A stretch of DNA of 42,964 nt from DATKHR01 sp035510155 (GTDB taxonomy: Bacteria; Acidobacteriota; Vicinamibacteria; Vicinamibacterales; CAVVIG01). The notes under the pieces were generated by a model that saw nothing but the letters and a program-made list of their open reading frames with translations, was not told the DNA's origin and did not search any database. Where the stretch lies: NCBI GenBank assembly GCA_035510155.1, contig DATKHR010000153.1, positions 1-42,964 of the forward strand, in the 5' to 3' direction. Made by a program: the position numbers and the translations under genes. Shown here piece by piece: positions 1 to 8,586 of the stretch (position 1 is the stretch's first letter; every line of letters starts with the position of its first letter).

Positions 1-36
1 GTAGTAGTCGACCGGAGCTTCGGTTTGAGTGGTCAT
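1..36 (-). CDS. 5' end of an unidentified gene (12 codons visible)
   Basis: Reading leftward, an ATG at 36-34 opens a frame that stays open to the window edge and encodes MTTQTEAPVDYY. A purine-rich AGAGAGAG lies just upstream of the ATG on that strand and could serve as a ribosome binding site. The gene would be divergent from the lactate permease gene and share its short upstream region. Twelve residues are too few to assign a family. Confidence 0.5.
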   Translation of the reverse strand, partial: MTTQTEAPVDYY

Positions 37-93
37 CTCTCTCTTTTATCGGCCGAACTCCCAAAACCCCGTAAATAGCGCGGCGAGCGAGTA

Positions 94-99
94 TATAAT
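94..99 (+). promoter_or_regulatory. Possible -10 box of the lactate permease gene
   Basis: A perfect TATAAT lies 35 bp before the lldP-like ATG. No good TTGACA-like hexamer sits 16-18 bp upstream, so the match is to one box only. A GGAG at 113-116, 12 bp before the ATG, is a possible but distant ribosome binding site. Confidence 0.4.
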
Positions 100-128
100 C
101 CGCCGACTTCCAGGAGCGGCTTACACGC

Positions 129-1814
129 ATGTGGCAACACAATTACGAACCTGTCGCCGGTAGTTTGCTCGCCTCCGCACTCGTCGCCACCATTCCCATC
201 GTGGTCTTGTTTGTCATGCTGGGCGTGCTGCGCAAACCGGCGTGGATGTCGGCGTTGAGCGCGCTCGGCTCGGCGCTCGTCGTGGCGCTCTCCGTGTATG
301 GCATGCCCGTCCAGCTCGCGGTGGTATCGACGCTCTACGGCGCGGCCTACGGCCTGTTCCCCATCGCGTGGATCGTGTTCGCCTCCATCATGCTCTATCG
401 CCTCGCGGTCGACACCGGTAAGTTCGAGATCATCAAAGATTCAGTCGGCAACCTCACTGATGATCGCCGCCTTCAGGCGCTCTTCATCGCGTTTTCGTTC
501 GGCGCTTTCATCGAGGGAGCGGCCGGGTTCGGCGCGCCCGTCGCCGTCTCCGGGGCCATGCTCGCCGGCCTGGGGTTCGATCCGTTCTACGCAGCCGGCA
601 TCTGCCTGCTCGCCAACACTGCGCCGGTGGCGTTTGGCTCGATCGGCATTCCCGTCACCACGCTCGCGAACGTCACCGGCCTGCCGGTGCTGTCGCTGAG
701 CGCCATGGTCGGACGCCTCTGCGCCATGATCTCGGTCATCATCCCCGCATACCTGATGGTCGTGATGACCGGCCTCGCCCGAGCAATCGAAATCCTGCCC
801 GCCATCGTGGCGTGCGGCGTTTCCTTCGCGGTGATGCAGTTCACGGTGTCGAACTTCGTGGGCCCCGAGCTGACCGACATTCTCAGCTCCCTCACGTGCA
901 TCGTGGTCATGGTCGCGGTGTTGAAATTGTGGCACCCGAAAACGATCGTCCGGCTGGAGGGCGACCGGCCCGTCTCGCCGGCGATGCGGAGACATTCCGC
1001 AAGCGAGATCTTCACGGCATGGCTCCCCTATCTCCTGCTGGTCGCCTTCGTGCTCGCTTGGGGCGAACCGGCCATCAAGTCCGGGATCGACCGCTGGACG
1101 CATACCGTGCTGTCGCCGTCGCTCCCGAAGAGCGCAACGGTGCTCAACGGCTTGAACGTGCCCGGCTTGCACAACATGATCACCCGCGTCCCTCCGGTGA
1201 CACCGAGCCCCGCGCCGTACGCGGCGGTCTTCACCTTCAACTGGGGCAGCGCGTCCGGAACAGCCTGTTTCCTGGCCACGCTCGTCGCGGCGCTTTTCCT
1301 CGGGGTTGGTCCGCGAAAGTTCGTCGACTTGTACGTTGCCACCTTCAAGCAGTTGTCGCTGGCAATGCTGACGATTGCATCGATGCTCGGGCTCGCGTAC
1401 CTGATGAACTACTCCGGGATGACGTCAACCCTGGGCCTCGCGCTCGCTGCCAGCGGCAGCGCCTTTCCATTCTTCAGCGCCGTCGTCGGCTGGCTGGGCG
1501 TGTTCCTGACCGGCAGCGACACGTCGGCCAACGCGCTCTTCGGGAATCTGCAGGTCGTGACCGCGAACGCCCTGGCTTTGAATCCGGTGCTGACGGCGTC
1601 GGTGAATTCATCGGCCGGCGTCATGGGTAAGATGATCTCGATCCAGAGCATCGCCGTGGCTGTAGCCGCAACAGGCATGACTTCAGCCGACGAGAGCCGG
1701 TTGTTCCGTTTCACGATCAAGCACAGCGTCGTACTGATGGCGCTCATTGGCATTTTCGCCTTGCTGTTCGCGTACGTGCTGCCAGGCTTCGTGCCGAGTG
1801 CCGCGCCCAAGTAG
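129..1814 (+). CDS. lldP: L-lactate permease (LctP/LldP family)
   Basis: This 561-residue polytopic inner-membrane protein has the length and composition of the lactate permease family, which imports lactate or glycolate with protons. Hydrophobic segments run along the whole chain. The family signature is clear near residues 125-180: a Gly/Ala-rich stretch GAFIEGAAGFGAPVAV followed by LANTAPVAFGSIGIP. A second conserved block, LTGSDTSANALFGNLQ, lies near residues 460-475. The ATG at 129 gives a start without a cleavable signal peptide, as usual in the family. The downstream gene is on the same strand after a 73-bp repeat-like spacer. No lactate oxidase genes are visible; the truncated divergent gene at 1-36 could be a partner but cannot be identified. 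The exact substrate is not shown by the sequence. Confidence 0.93.
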   Translation: MWQHNYEPVAGSLLASALVATIPIVVLFVMLGVLRKPAWMSALSALGSALVVALSVYGMPVQLAVVSTLYGAAYGLFPIAWIVFASIMLYRLAVDTGKFEIIKDSVGNLTDDRRLQALFIAFSFGAFIEGAAGFGAPVAVSGAMLAGLGFDPFYAAGICLLANTAPVAFGSIGIPVTTLANVTGLPVLSLSAMVGRLCAMISVIIPAYLMVVMTGLARAIEILPAIVACGVSFAVMQFTVSNFVGPELTDILSSLTCIVVMVAVLKLWHPKTIVRLEGDRPVSPAMRRHSASEIFTAWLPYLLLVAFVLAWGEPAIKSGIDRWTHTVLSPSLPKSATVLNGLNVPGLHNMITRVPPVTPSPAPYAAVFTFNWGSASGTACFLATLVAALFLGVGPRKFVDLYVATFKQLSLAMLTIASMLGLAYLMNYSGMTSTLGLALAASGSAFPFFSAVVGWLGVFLTGSDTSANALFGNLQVVTANALALNPVLTASVNSSAGVMGKMISIQSIAVAVAATGMTSADESRLFRFTIKHSVVLMALIGIFALLFAYVLPGFVPSAAPK

Positions 1815-1816
1815 GT

Positions 1817-1891
1817 CGAGTCGGTCAGCCGAGTACTGAGGCCCAGTACCGAGTCGTGAGGGCCGAGCCACGAGTAACGAGCAACGGGTGA
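1817..1891 (+). repeat. Degenerate 7-bp repeat array between lldP and the S4 gene
   Basis: The spacer is built from about eleven consecutive units of 7 bp (two of them 6 bp). From 1850 to 1891 six units follow without a break, with consensus YGRGNNN, most often CGAGYNN. G is invariant at unit positions 2 and 4. Earlier units begin at 1817, 1824, 1830, 1837 and 1844. The GTG start codon of the next gene (1888) lies inside the last unit. I do not recognise the element. Confidence 0.6.
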
Positions 1892-2274
1892 CCGACGCTG
1901 TCCGTCTCGACGTGTGGCTCGACGTCGCGTGTCTCTTCCGCACGCGCTCCGAGGCTCAGAAGGCGTGCAAGGCGGGACGGATCGACGTGAACGATCAACC
2001 CGGGAAGCCCGACCGCCATCTTCGCATCGGCGACGAGCTGAGAATCAGCCGGCCATTCGGTCGCAAACAGCAGATTGTCGTGCGCGGGCTCGCGGCGCGG
2101 CACGTGGCGAAAGCCGAGGCTCGAAAACTGTACGACGATTTGACGCCGCCGCCAACGCCGGAGGAGATCGAAGCCAGACGTCTCGAGCGGATTTACCGTG
2201 CCGCCGCAACACCGCCCAAGTCGCCCGACAAGCGCGAGCGGCGCGCGCTGAGGCGCCTCAAAGGGAAACTGTAG
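1888..2274 (+). CDS. hslR: S4-domain RNA-binding protein, Hsp15 (HslR)-like
   Basis: This 128-residue basic protein has an S4 RNA-binding fold in its first 70 residues: RLDVWLDVACLFRTRSEA, then an Ala/Gly turn, IDVNDQPGKP and a short beta segment IGDELRI. The tail (residues 100-128) is Lys/Arg-rich. In E. coli, Hsp15 binds stalled 50S subunits carrying a nascent chain and helps recycle them; here the role is inferred from the domain. The start is GTG, inside the 7-bp repeat array, with no clear Shine-Dalgarno, so the true start is slightly uncertain, but residues 1-8 already belong to the fold. It is convergent with the debranching-enzyme gene. Confidence 0.85.
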   Translation: MTDAVRLDVWLDVACLFRTRSEAQKACKAGRIDVNDQPGKPDRHLRIGDELRISRPFGRKQQIVVRGLAARHVAKAEARKLYDDLTPPPTPEEIEARRLERIYRAAATPPKSPDKRERRALRRLKGKL

Positions 2275-2314
2275 CGCCCAGGGCCGCGAGTGAGTTGGCC
2301 CCGCCCCGATCGTC

Positions 2315-2328
2315 GGCCGCTTGCGGCC
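2315..2328. terminator. Possible bidirectional hairpin between convergent genes
   Basis: GGCCGC, TT, GCGGCC forms a perfect inverted repeat in the 61-bp gap between the S4 gene and the oppositely oriented debranching-enzyme gene. There is no T-tract on either side, so it would be an atypical terminator. Confidence 0.3.
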
Positions 2329-2335
2329 TCTGCGA

Positions 2336-4495
2336 CTAAGGGAAGGCGGGAGTCGCGGCAGCCGGCTCGCCGGCGCGCCGTCCTGCTATCCGGGCAAGCG
2401 TCAGCCATGCGCGCAGGACTTCGGCGACGCTCCAGGCCTGCGCGACACACCCCCGCGGTGTGAACGGCACGTCGGCGTCGAACACCTCGCTGATGGATCC
2501 GATGCACGCGTCGTTCAGGTGCGCGGGGAAGCCCTCGAGCGCCGAGCGCGCGCCCTGAAGGTCGTCGGGATAGACCTTGAGCCAGGCATCCACGAACGGA
2601 CCCGCGAGCCACGCCCAGACGGTCCCTTGATGGTAGGCGGCATCACGGGAGCGTAAGTCGCCGAAGTATCGCTGTTTGTAGTCGGGATCGCCGGGAGCCA
2701 GCGAGCGAAGCCCGAACGGGGTCACGAGCCGGTTGCGCACATTCCGGACGACGGGCTCCCATCGCTCGCGCGCGAGAACGGCGTGCGGCAACGCGATCGA
2801 AAAAATCTGATTGGGGCGAAACTTGGCGTCGTCGCGGCCCTCGTCATCAACGACGTCGAAGAGGTACTCTCCGTCGGAAAACCAGAAGCGCTCATTGAAC
2901 GCACGCCGCACCTGATCGCTGCGACGCGCAAACTCCAACACGCGGCCGGGACCGAACTGGCCCGCCCACCGCTCCATCAGCTTCAACGCGTTGAACCAGA
3001 GCGCGTTGATTTCGACCGCCTTGCCCCGCCGAGGCGTGACGACCCAGTCGTCGACCTTGGCGTCCATCCATGTGAGCTGATAACCCGGCGCTCCCTGCAT
3101 CAACAGGCCGTCATGGTCGTCGACTCGAATGCCGAACAGCGTGCCGCTGAGATGCGCGTCGACGATCTGCTCGAGCGTTGGAAAGAGCAACGCGAGCGTC
3201 AATCGATCGCTGGTGACCTCGACGTATCGGTCGATGGCATGAAAGAACCAGAGCGTCGCGTCCGCGGTGTGATACAGACCCTCGGTGTGCCCTTCGGGAA
3301 ACAGGTTTGGGATGAGCCCGTTCCGCACGTGGCGCGCGAACGTTCGGAGAACCCATCCTGCTTCGTCGTAGCGGCCGGTCGCCAGCGTCAGCCCTTCGAG
3401 GCTGATCATCGTGTCACGGCCCCAATCGGTGAACCAGTGATAACCGGCGTAGATCGTACGTAAGTCGTCGCCGAACGCACGGGCCTGAAAAACGTCCTGG
3501 CCCCGGCCTGCCGGCGTGACGACGAACTGGTCGGCGCTGAGGACGAGCTCCGCGGCGACACCGTCTCGAGCGTCGGGATTGGCCTGGGCGACCAGACGCC
3601 GGCGGCGGATACGCTCGGCGTCGAGCAGGGCGTCGGGTGCGAGAACGTGGAACGTCTCGGGTGATTCAGTCGACGCGACGAGCGCAATCCGCCCACCCAC
3701 GGCCAGGGGACATTTGAAGTAACCGGGGCTCCATAAGTCGCCGCGCCCCTGATATCCGCGGCTCTCTTCAACCGGGTATAGAACGTTTTCGATTCGTTGC
3801 CCATCGACGGTGAACGTCGGTCTGGGCGTCAGGCTCGACGCCACACCGCCGCACACCGAGAGGGTCACCCAGAGCGGAGGGAATGCGCTCCTGGTGAGCG
3901 TGATCTCGAACGTGTCTTCGAGTGCTTTCAGTTCGTAGGGCCAGCCGAGCGGCTCGCTGACCGGCAGCACTTGCGGCCGGAAGTTCACTGCCGGACCGAG
4001 CCTCAACTCCAAGAGCGGCGCGCTTGGAGGGACGTTGTCAGGTCTGTCGACGTGTTTGACCTCGTACATGACGAGCACGGTGTTCTGCGTATGCGGCATA
4101 AACAACCGCTTTTCCAGCACGAATCCGTCGAGGTCATATCGCCAGACCGGCAGTCCCGACTCGAGCCGGAACTCAGTGAGGTCACCGGCTTTTGGCGCGT
4201 CGGCCGCATCGCCTGATCGCGCACGCGCCCCAAGCTCGAATTGCCGGCCGCCGGGAAGCTGGACGTGCTCCGCGACGCGGCTCAGCATCACCGTGCGTCC
4301 CAATGGCGCGGGCAGCGCTGCAATGAGCACACCGTGATAACGTCGCGTCATCGCGCCGGAAACGGTCCCCGACGCGTAGCCTCCTAAACCGTTGGTCACG
4401 AGCCACTCGTGTGTGACGAGTGTTTCCTGCGTGGAGGCGCCCGGAGGGGGCCAGGGAATCCGGCGAACGGGCTCGGCGTCCGGCGCGATGTTCAT
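2336..4495 (-). CDS. Glycogen debranching enzyme (amylo-alpha-1,6-glucosidase type)
   Basis: The protein has 719 residues from the ATG at 4495, which overlaps the stop of treZ as ATGA and so points to translational coupling. The N-terminal half is the bacterial/archaeal GDE N-terminal domain, beginning with THEWLVTNGLGGYASGTVSG and TRRYHGVL. The C-terminal half is the (alpha/alpha)6 barrel, with WFTDWGRDTMISLEGL, RNGLIPNLFPEG, LWFFHAIDRY and near the end AYHQGTVWAWLAGPF. The family removes alpha-1,6 branch stubs from glycogen. A longer reading from 4777 would run deep into treZ and adds no recognisable domain, so I reject it. Together with treZ it suggests turnover of glycogen-derived malto-oligosaccharides towards trehalose or glucose. 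It could also act on other alpha-glucans. Confidence 0.93.
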   Translation of the reverse strand: MNIAPDAEPVRRIPWPPPGASTQETLVTHEWLVTNGLGGYASGTVSGAMTRRYHGVLIAALPAPLGRTVMLSRVAEHVQLPGGRQFELGARARSGDAADAPKAGDLTEFRLESGLPVWRYDLDGFVLEKRLFMPHTQNTVLVMYEVKHVDRPDNVPPSAPLLELRLGPAVNFRPQVLPVSEPLGWPYELKALEDTFEITLTRSAFPPLWVTLSVCGGVASSLTPRPTFTVDGQRIENVLYPVEESRGYQGRGDLWSPGYFKCPLAVGGRIALVASTESPETFHVLAPDALLDAERIRRRRLVAQANPDARDGVAAELVLSADQFVVTPAGRGQDVFQARAFGDDLRTIYAGYHWFTDWGRDTMISLEGLTLATGRYDEAGWVLRTFARHVRNGLIPNLFPEGHTEGLYHTADATLWFFHAIDRYVEVTSDRLTLALLFPTLEQIVDAHLSGTLFGIRVDDHDGLLMQGAPGYQLTWMDAKVDDWVVTPRRGKAVEINALWFNALKLMERWAGQFGPGRVLEFARRSDQVRRAFNERFWFSDGEYLFDVVDDEGRDDAKFRPNQIFSIALPHAVLARERWEPVVRNVRNRLVTPFGLRSLAPGDPDYKQRYFGDLRSRDAAYHQGTVWAWLAGPFVDAWLKVYPDDLQGARSALEGFPAHLNDACIGSISEVFDADVPFTPRGCVAQAWSVAEVLRAWLTLARIAGRRAGEPAAATPAFP

Positions 4496-6489
4496 GCGGT
4501 GCGGCGCTTCGTCCCGAGCCGTGGCCGCCATCTCGGACCGGGCGCAATCACCAGGGCGCTCTCTCCGGCAATGTGCCACTGCCCATCCGGCCAGGGGTCC
4601 GGCGTGCCCGTTCCGCCGTAGCGCGGGTTCTCGCTGGACCAGTTGAGAGCCCAGTCGGTACCCGCAGGCGGCGCCAGGAGCGGCTCCGCGAACGACGCCC
4701 GCCTGAGATCGCGCCCGAGGTTGAGGATGACCACGCGGTCCTCGGCGTGATTCGGCGTGAAGTATCGAAGCGCGCATGCCGCGGGAGAGAGCACGCAGCC
4801 GTCGACCATGCCAGGCTCCTGTGCCGAGAACGCCGGGTCCGCCCGGCGCAGGCGCAGGAGGTCGCAGTGCAGCGCGTACGCCGACTCATGCGCCTCCAGC
4901 TCCCGCCAATCGAGCTTGCAGCGCTCGAAGGTCGCCGGATTTCCCGGGTCGTCGACCAGGCCGCGCGCCTCGAAATCAACGAGGCTCGCAAACTGCTTCA
5001 GAAACTCGCCGCGCCCCTTTCGGATGGCCCTGCCGAGCTCGCCGTCGAAATCTGCGAAATAGAGGAACGGGGCTGCGCTGTCCATCTCTTGCCCTTGGAA
5101 CAGCATCGGCGTACTTGGGCCGAGCAGGAGCCAGGCGGTCATCGCGCGCCATCGAGCGGGGCTGGTGAGCCGAGGACCCCGCAGGCCTCGAGCTGAATTC
5201 GCGACTTGATCGTGATTCTGGAGAAACGTGACGAACCGGAACGGCGGGAGGCCCCACGTGGGCGCGCCGCGCGGCTTGCGCTGCCAGTCGTATTGCTGGC
5301 CCTGAAACAGGAAGCCGTACTTCGCCGCCGAAATGAGCTCTTGCGGTTCGCCGCGCGTGTCGGAGTAGTAGGCTTCGGACCGGCCGGTCAGCGCCACCAT
5401 GGCGCTGTGATGGAAGTCGTCGTTCCACAACGCATCGAGACCGCAACCGCCCTCGTCGATCGGCCGTACGAGTCGCGCGTCCTGGTGTTCACTCTCCGCG
5501 ATCAAGACAATCCGGCGCTGCCCGGCAGAACGACGGGCCTGCTGGCCGATTTCCGTAAGGACGTGCGTCTCGCTCGCGTCGAAGATCTGATGCGTCGCGT
5601 CGAGGCGCAGTCCGTCGAGATGGAACTCGTCGATCCAGTAACCGGCGTTCGCAACGACAAGTTCGCGGACGGGGGCTGCGTCTGCCCCGTCGAAGTTCAC
5701 CGCCTCGCCCCACTCGTTTTCATAGCGATCGTTGAAGTAGGCGGGCGAGAACACTCGGAGATAGTTCCCCGAGGGCCCGAAATGGTTGTAAACAACGTCG
5801 AGGATGACGGCGAGGCCGTGTGCGTGGGCGCTATCGACGAAGCGACGGACATCATCGGGCCCGCCGTACAGGTGCGAAGGCGCGAACAGGTCAACGCCGT
5901 CGTATCCCCACCCGAAGCGTCCGTCGAACTCCGCGATCGGCATCACTTCGATCGCGGTGACGCCGAGCGCCTTGAGCGCCGGAAGCCGCGCCGTCGCGGC
6001 CACGAACGTCCCTTCTCGCGTGAACGTGCCGATGTGGAGCTCGTACATCACCTGTCCGCGGAGCGAGGCTCCCTTCCACCGGTGGTCAGTCCAGGGAAAG
6101 GCTGCCGGGTCGATGATCTGCGACGGACCGTGAGGGCCCTCGGGTTGAAACCGCGACGCCGGATCTGGAAAGAGCTGATCGGCATGGCCAAGTCGAAAGC
6201 GATAGCGATCGCCCGGGCGCGCCTCGATCGTTCCGCTGAAATAGCCGTGGCCCTCGTTGGCGAGGGCGAACCGCGGGTCGCCGCTTCCTTGGGCGCTGTC
6301 GCCTTCCATGACAACGTCCACTGAAGGAACCGCAGGCGCCCACACACGGACGTGCGTCTTCCCTTCCTGCTGGTATTCGGCGCCCACCGGCAAGCGGCGG
6401 ACAGACGGCCGCGAGGGACCGACTGTGTGCGAATTGCGCAGCTCGTGAGTGGTCGATCTCAGCAGAGTCCTGTCAGCGTTGTCCGCCAT
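4492..6489 (-). CDS. treZ: Malto-oligosyltrehalose trehalohydrolase (TreZ)
   Basis: A 665-residue GH13 enzyme that releases trehalose from malto-oligosyltrehalose in the cytoplasm. Seen: an N-terminal beta-sandwich (RRLPVGAEY, VRVWAPAVPSVDVV), then the barrel beginning VMYELHIGTFTREGTF. The catalytic set is present: Asp297 in DGLRLDATH, Glu332 in LIAESEH and Asp427 in LQNHDQVAN. I chose the ATG at 6489 over the first ATG at 6537 because AAGGGGG lies 3-4 bp upstream of it and the 16 extra residues look non-conserved. Its stop overlaps the debranching-enzyme start. The usual partner TreY, which makes the substrate, is not in this window. Glycogen-branching enzymes share part of the fold, but the EMPIAEFDGRFGWGYDGV region favours TreZ. 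Confidence 0.93.
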   Translation of the reverse strand: MADNADRTLLRSTTHELRNSHTVGPSRPSVRRLPVGAEYQQEGKTHVRVWAPAVPSVDVVMEGDSAQGSGDPRFALANEGHGYFSGTIEARPGDRYRFRLGHADQLFPDPASRFQPEGPHGPSQIIDPAAFPWTDHRWKGASLRGQVMYELHIGTFTREGTFVAATARLPALKALGVTAIEVMPIAEFDGRFGWGYDGVDLFAPSHLYGGPDDVRRFVDSAHAHGLAVILDVVYNHFGPSGNYLRVFSPAYFNDRYENEWGEAVNFDGADAAPVRELVVANAGYWIDEFHLDGLRLDATHQIFDASETHVLTEIGQQARRSAGQRRIVLIAESEHQDARLVRPIDEGGCGLDALWNDDFHHSAMVALTGRSEAYYSDTRGEPQELISAAKYGFLFQGQQYDWQRKPRGAPTWGLPPFRFVTFLQNHDQVANSARGLRGPRLTSPARWRAMTAWLLLGPSTPMLFQGQEMDSAAPFLYFADFDGELGRAIRKGRGEFLKQFASLVDFEARGLVDDPGNPATFERCKLDWRELEAHESAYALHCDLLRLRRADPAFSAQEPGMVDGCVLSPAACALRYFTPNHAEDRVVILNLGRDLRRASFAEPLLAPPAGTDWALNWSSENPRYGGTGTPDPWPDGQWHIAGESALVIAPGPRWRPRLGTKRRTA

Positions 6490-6567
6490 GGCCCCCTTGT
6501 CGGCTTCACTCCGGGCACTGCCTCGGTTTCTGCACAATCAGTGCCCACCGGCGGTTGAGCTTCGTGG

Positions 6568-8586
6568 CTACTTCCGCCCGAAGATTCCGGCAATGCTTCG
6601 ACCGAGCGATCGGAACACACCCTCAATACCTTGTGTTGCGCGTTGCTTCAATGAACCCTGGTGGATCGGGCAGAGCTCGGACGGCACCGAGTCGCCGTCC
6701 TTGAAATACTCGGTATAGGTGGGACATCCGTCAACCGGCTTCAGGTACGAGTCGCTGCACATGTCTTCTGTCCGCAAACCAGACGGCGTCGTGAATTCGC
6801 GGGCGGGCAGCAACCCGGCAGTGCGCTTCATGAAATCGGCCCAGATCGGCACCGCCACACGAGCTGCATACGCGTCATGTCCAATCGGAGCAGGCTGGTC
6901 GAAGCCCACCCACACGCCTGCTACCACGGACGTTGAGAAGCCGACGAACCACGCGTCGTGGTAATCGTCAGTTGTCCCTGTCTTGCCGGCGATAGGTCCT
7001 CGCACGCCGAGCGCGCGGGCCGAGTTTCCCGTTCCGCGTTCGACCACATCCCGCAGCATGGTGGTCATTTGGAAGGCAACTTGTGGGCTGAGAATCCGCT
7101 GGCGCTGGCTGGCGCGATAGGAGACTTCCGTTCCGGCAGCGTTCAGGACCTGGAGGATGCCGCGAGGCTTGACGAGCTCGCCCAAGCCCGGAAAGATCGA
7201 GTACGCGGCGGTGAGATCGAGCGGCGAAACGACTCCCGTGCCGAGCGCGAGGGAAGGGACGTCCGGCATGTCGTTCAGTCCGGTCTCGCTCGCAAGCTCG
7301 AGGACCGGACGCGAGCCGATTTCCTGCTGCAGGTGTACGGCGGCGGCGTTGTTCGATTCAAGGAGGGCGGCGCGGAGCGTCATGGCGTCGAGCTGCTCGC
7401 CATGTGCGCTGCGCGGAGCCCACTCGGGGTTCTCAGGCGCCGGCACGCCTTGAAGGTTCGACAGCACCGAGACGGGCGAATAGCCGTGCGCCAGCGCGGC
7501 GGCGTACACCATCGGCTTGAACGCCGATCCCGGCTGACGCTTGCTCCGCACAGCGCGGTTGAACGTGCTCTCCGCATAGTTCGAGCCGCCGACGAGCGCG
7601 AGGATGTCCCCCGTCGACGGATCGAGGGCGACGAGCGCCGCTTCGAGCCCGGGCCGATGCAGCTTCTGCAGGCCGGCAGCAATCGCGCGCTCGGCCGCGT
7701 CCTGCACGGGCTGGCGGAACGACGTTCGGACCTGCCAGTCTGGAGGATGGTCGCCGCCAAACTCGTTCCGGAACTGCTGTCGCAGGTAATCCTTGGCCCA
7801 CGCGAACCGGGTGTCTTCCGGCTGGCGGTACGGCTGGATTGCCGGTCGCGCGCGCAGGGCCGCCTCCGCCTGATCGGCGTCGATGAATCCCTGTTCGCGC
7901 ATCTGCTTCAGCACAAGGTGGCTGCGCTCGAGCGCCCCCTCGTAGTTCGACCAGGGCGACAGAACGGACGGCGCGCGGATCAGGCCGGCGATCATGGCGG
8001 CCTCCGGCAGAGTCACCGTCCGCGCAGGCTTGCGGAAGAGATGCTCGGACATCGTTTCCACGCCGTACACGCCCGCCGACAGATACACGCGATTCAGGTA
8101 CAGCTCGAGAATCTGGCTCTTGGTTAATTGCGCTTCGATCAACAACGCGATACCCGCTTCTTTGGCTTTGCGACCGTACGTGCGCACGTTCGACAGAAAC
8201 AACGTTCGTGCGAGCTGCTGCGTGAGCGTGCTGCCGCCCTCGACAGGCCCCCCGCCGCGCACATCACGGAACATGGCGCGGACGATGCCGATCGGGTCGA
8301 TTCCGGGATGCCTGTAGAACCGGCGATCTTCGATTGCGACCACCGCGTGCTGGAGGTCCGCCGAGATCTCCGACAGCGCGACATCGTGCCGCTGCTCGTC
8401 GAGGCGGAACCACGCCTGTCCGTCCGCGTCATAGAAGATCGTGTCTCCCATGCCGCGGGTGAGCTGATGGACGGCCACCCGATAGCGCGAAAGCCAGACG
8501 ACCGAGAGCCCGCCGGCCACGGCGAGCGTCAGGACAAGCCCCAGCGCAATCCCGCCGAGCCAGCGACGCGAACCGAAGAGGGTCAT
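6568..8586 (-). CDS. Class A penicillin-binding protein (PBP1A-like)
   Basis: A 672-residue bifunctional peptidoglycan synthase anchored in the inner membrane by a single segment near residues 10-32. The glycosyltransferase (GT51) domain shows EDRRFYRHPGID, with its catalytic Glu, and GGSTLTQQLARTLFL. The transpeptidase domain has SxxK in GSAFKP near residue 355, SxN in LLESNNAA, and KTG in GKTGTTDDYHDAWF near residue 535. The C-terminal tail holds several cysteines (MCSDSY, DGCPTY, ELCPIH) typical of PBP1A tails. The ATG overlaps the terC-family stop as ATGA. It lies 78 bp upstream of treZ, so wall synthesis and trehalose genes may be co-transcribed. The function assignment is firm; PBP1A versus another class A subtype is less so. 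Confidence 0.93.
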   Translation of the reverse strand: MTLFGSRRWLGGIALGLVLTLAVAGGLSVVWLSRYRVAVHQLTRGMGDTIFYDADGQAWFRLDEQRHDVALSEISADLQHAVVAIEDRRFYRHPGIDPIGIVRAMFRDVRGGGPVEGGSTLTQQLARTLFLSNVRTYGRKAKEAGIALLIEAQLTKSQILELYLNRVYLSAGVYGVETMSEHLFRKPARTVTLPEAAMIAGLIRAPSVLSPWSNYEGALERSHLVLKQMREQGFIDADQAEAALRARPAIQPYRQPEDTRFAWAKDYLRQQFRNEFGGDHPPDWQVRTSFRQPVQDAAERAIAAGLQKLHRPGLEAALVALDPSTGDILALVGGSNYAESTFNRAVRSKRQPGSAFKPMVYAAALAHGYSPVSVLSNLQGVPAPENPEWAPRSAHGEQLDAMTLRAALLESNNAAAVHLQQEIGSRPVLELASETGLNDMPDVPSLALGTGVVSPLDLTAAYSIFPGLGELVKPRGILQVLNAAGTEVSYRASQRQRILSPQVAFQMTTMLRDVVERGTGNSARALGVRGPIAGKTGTTDDYHDAWFVGFSTSVVAGVWVGFDQPAPIGHDAYAARVAVPIWADFMKRTAGLLPAREFTTPSGLRTEDMCSDSYLKPVDGCPTYTEYFKDGDSVPSELCPIHQGSLKQRATQGIEGVFRSLGRSIAGIFGRK

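Noticed and set aside
4496..4777. N-terminal extension of the debranching enzyme
   Set aside because: It overlaps treZ by almost 300 bp, whereas the ATG at 4495 gives an ATGA overlap and the conserved N-terminus.
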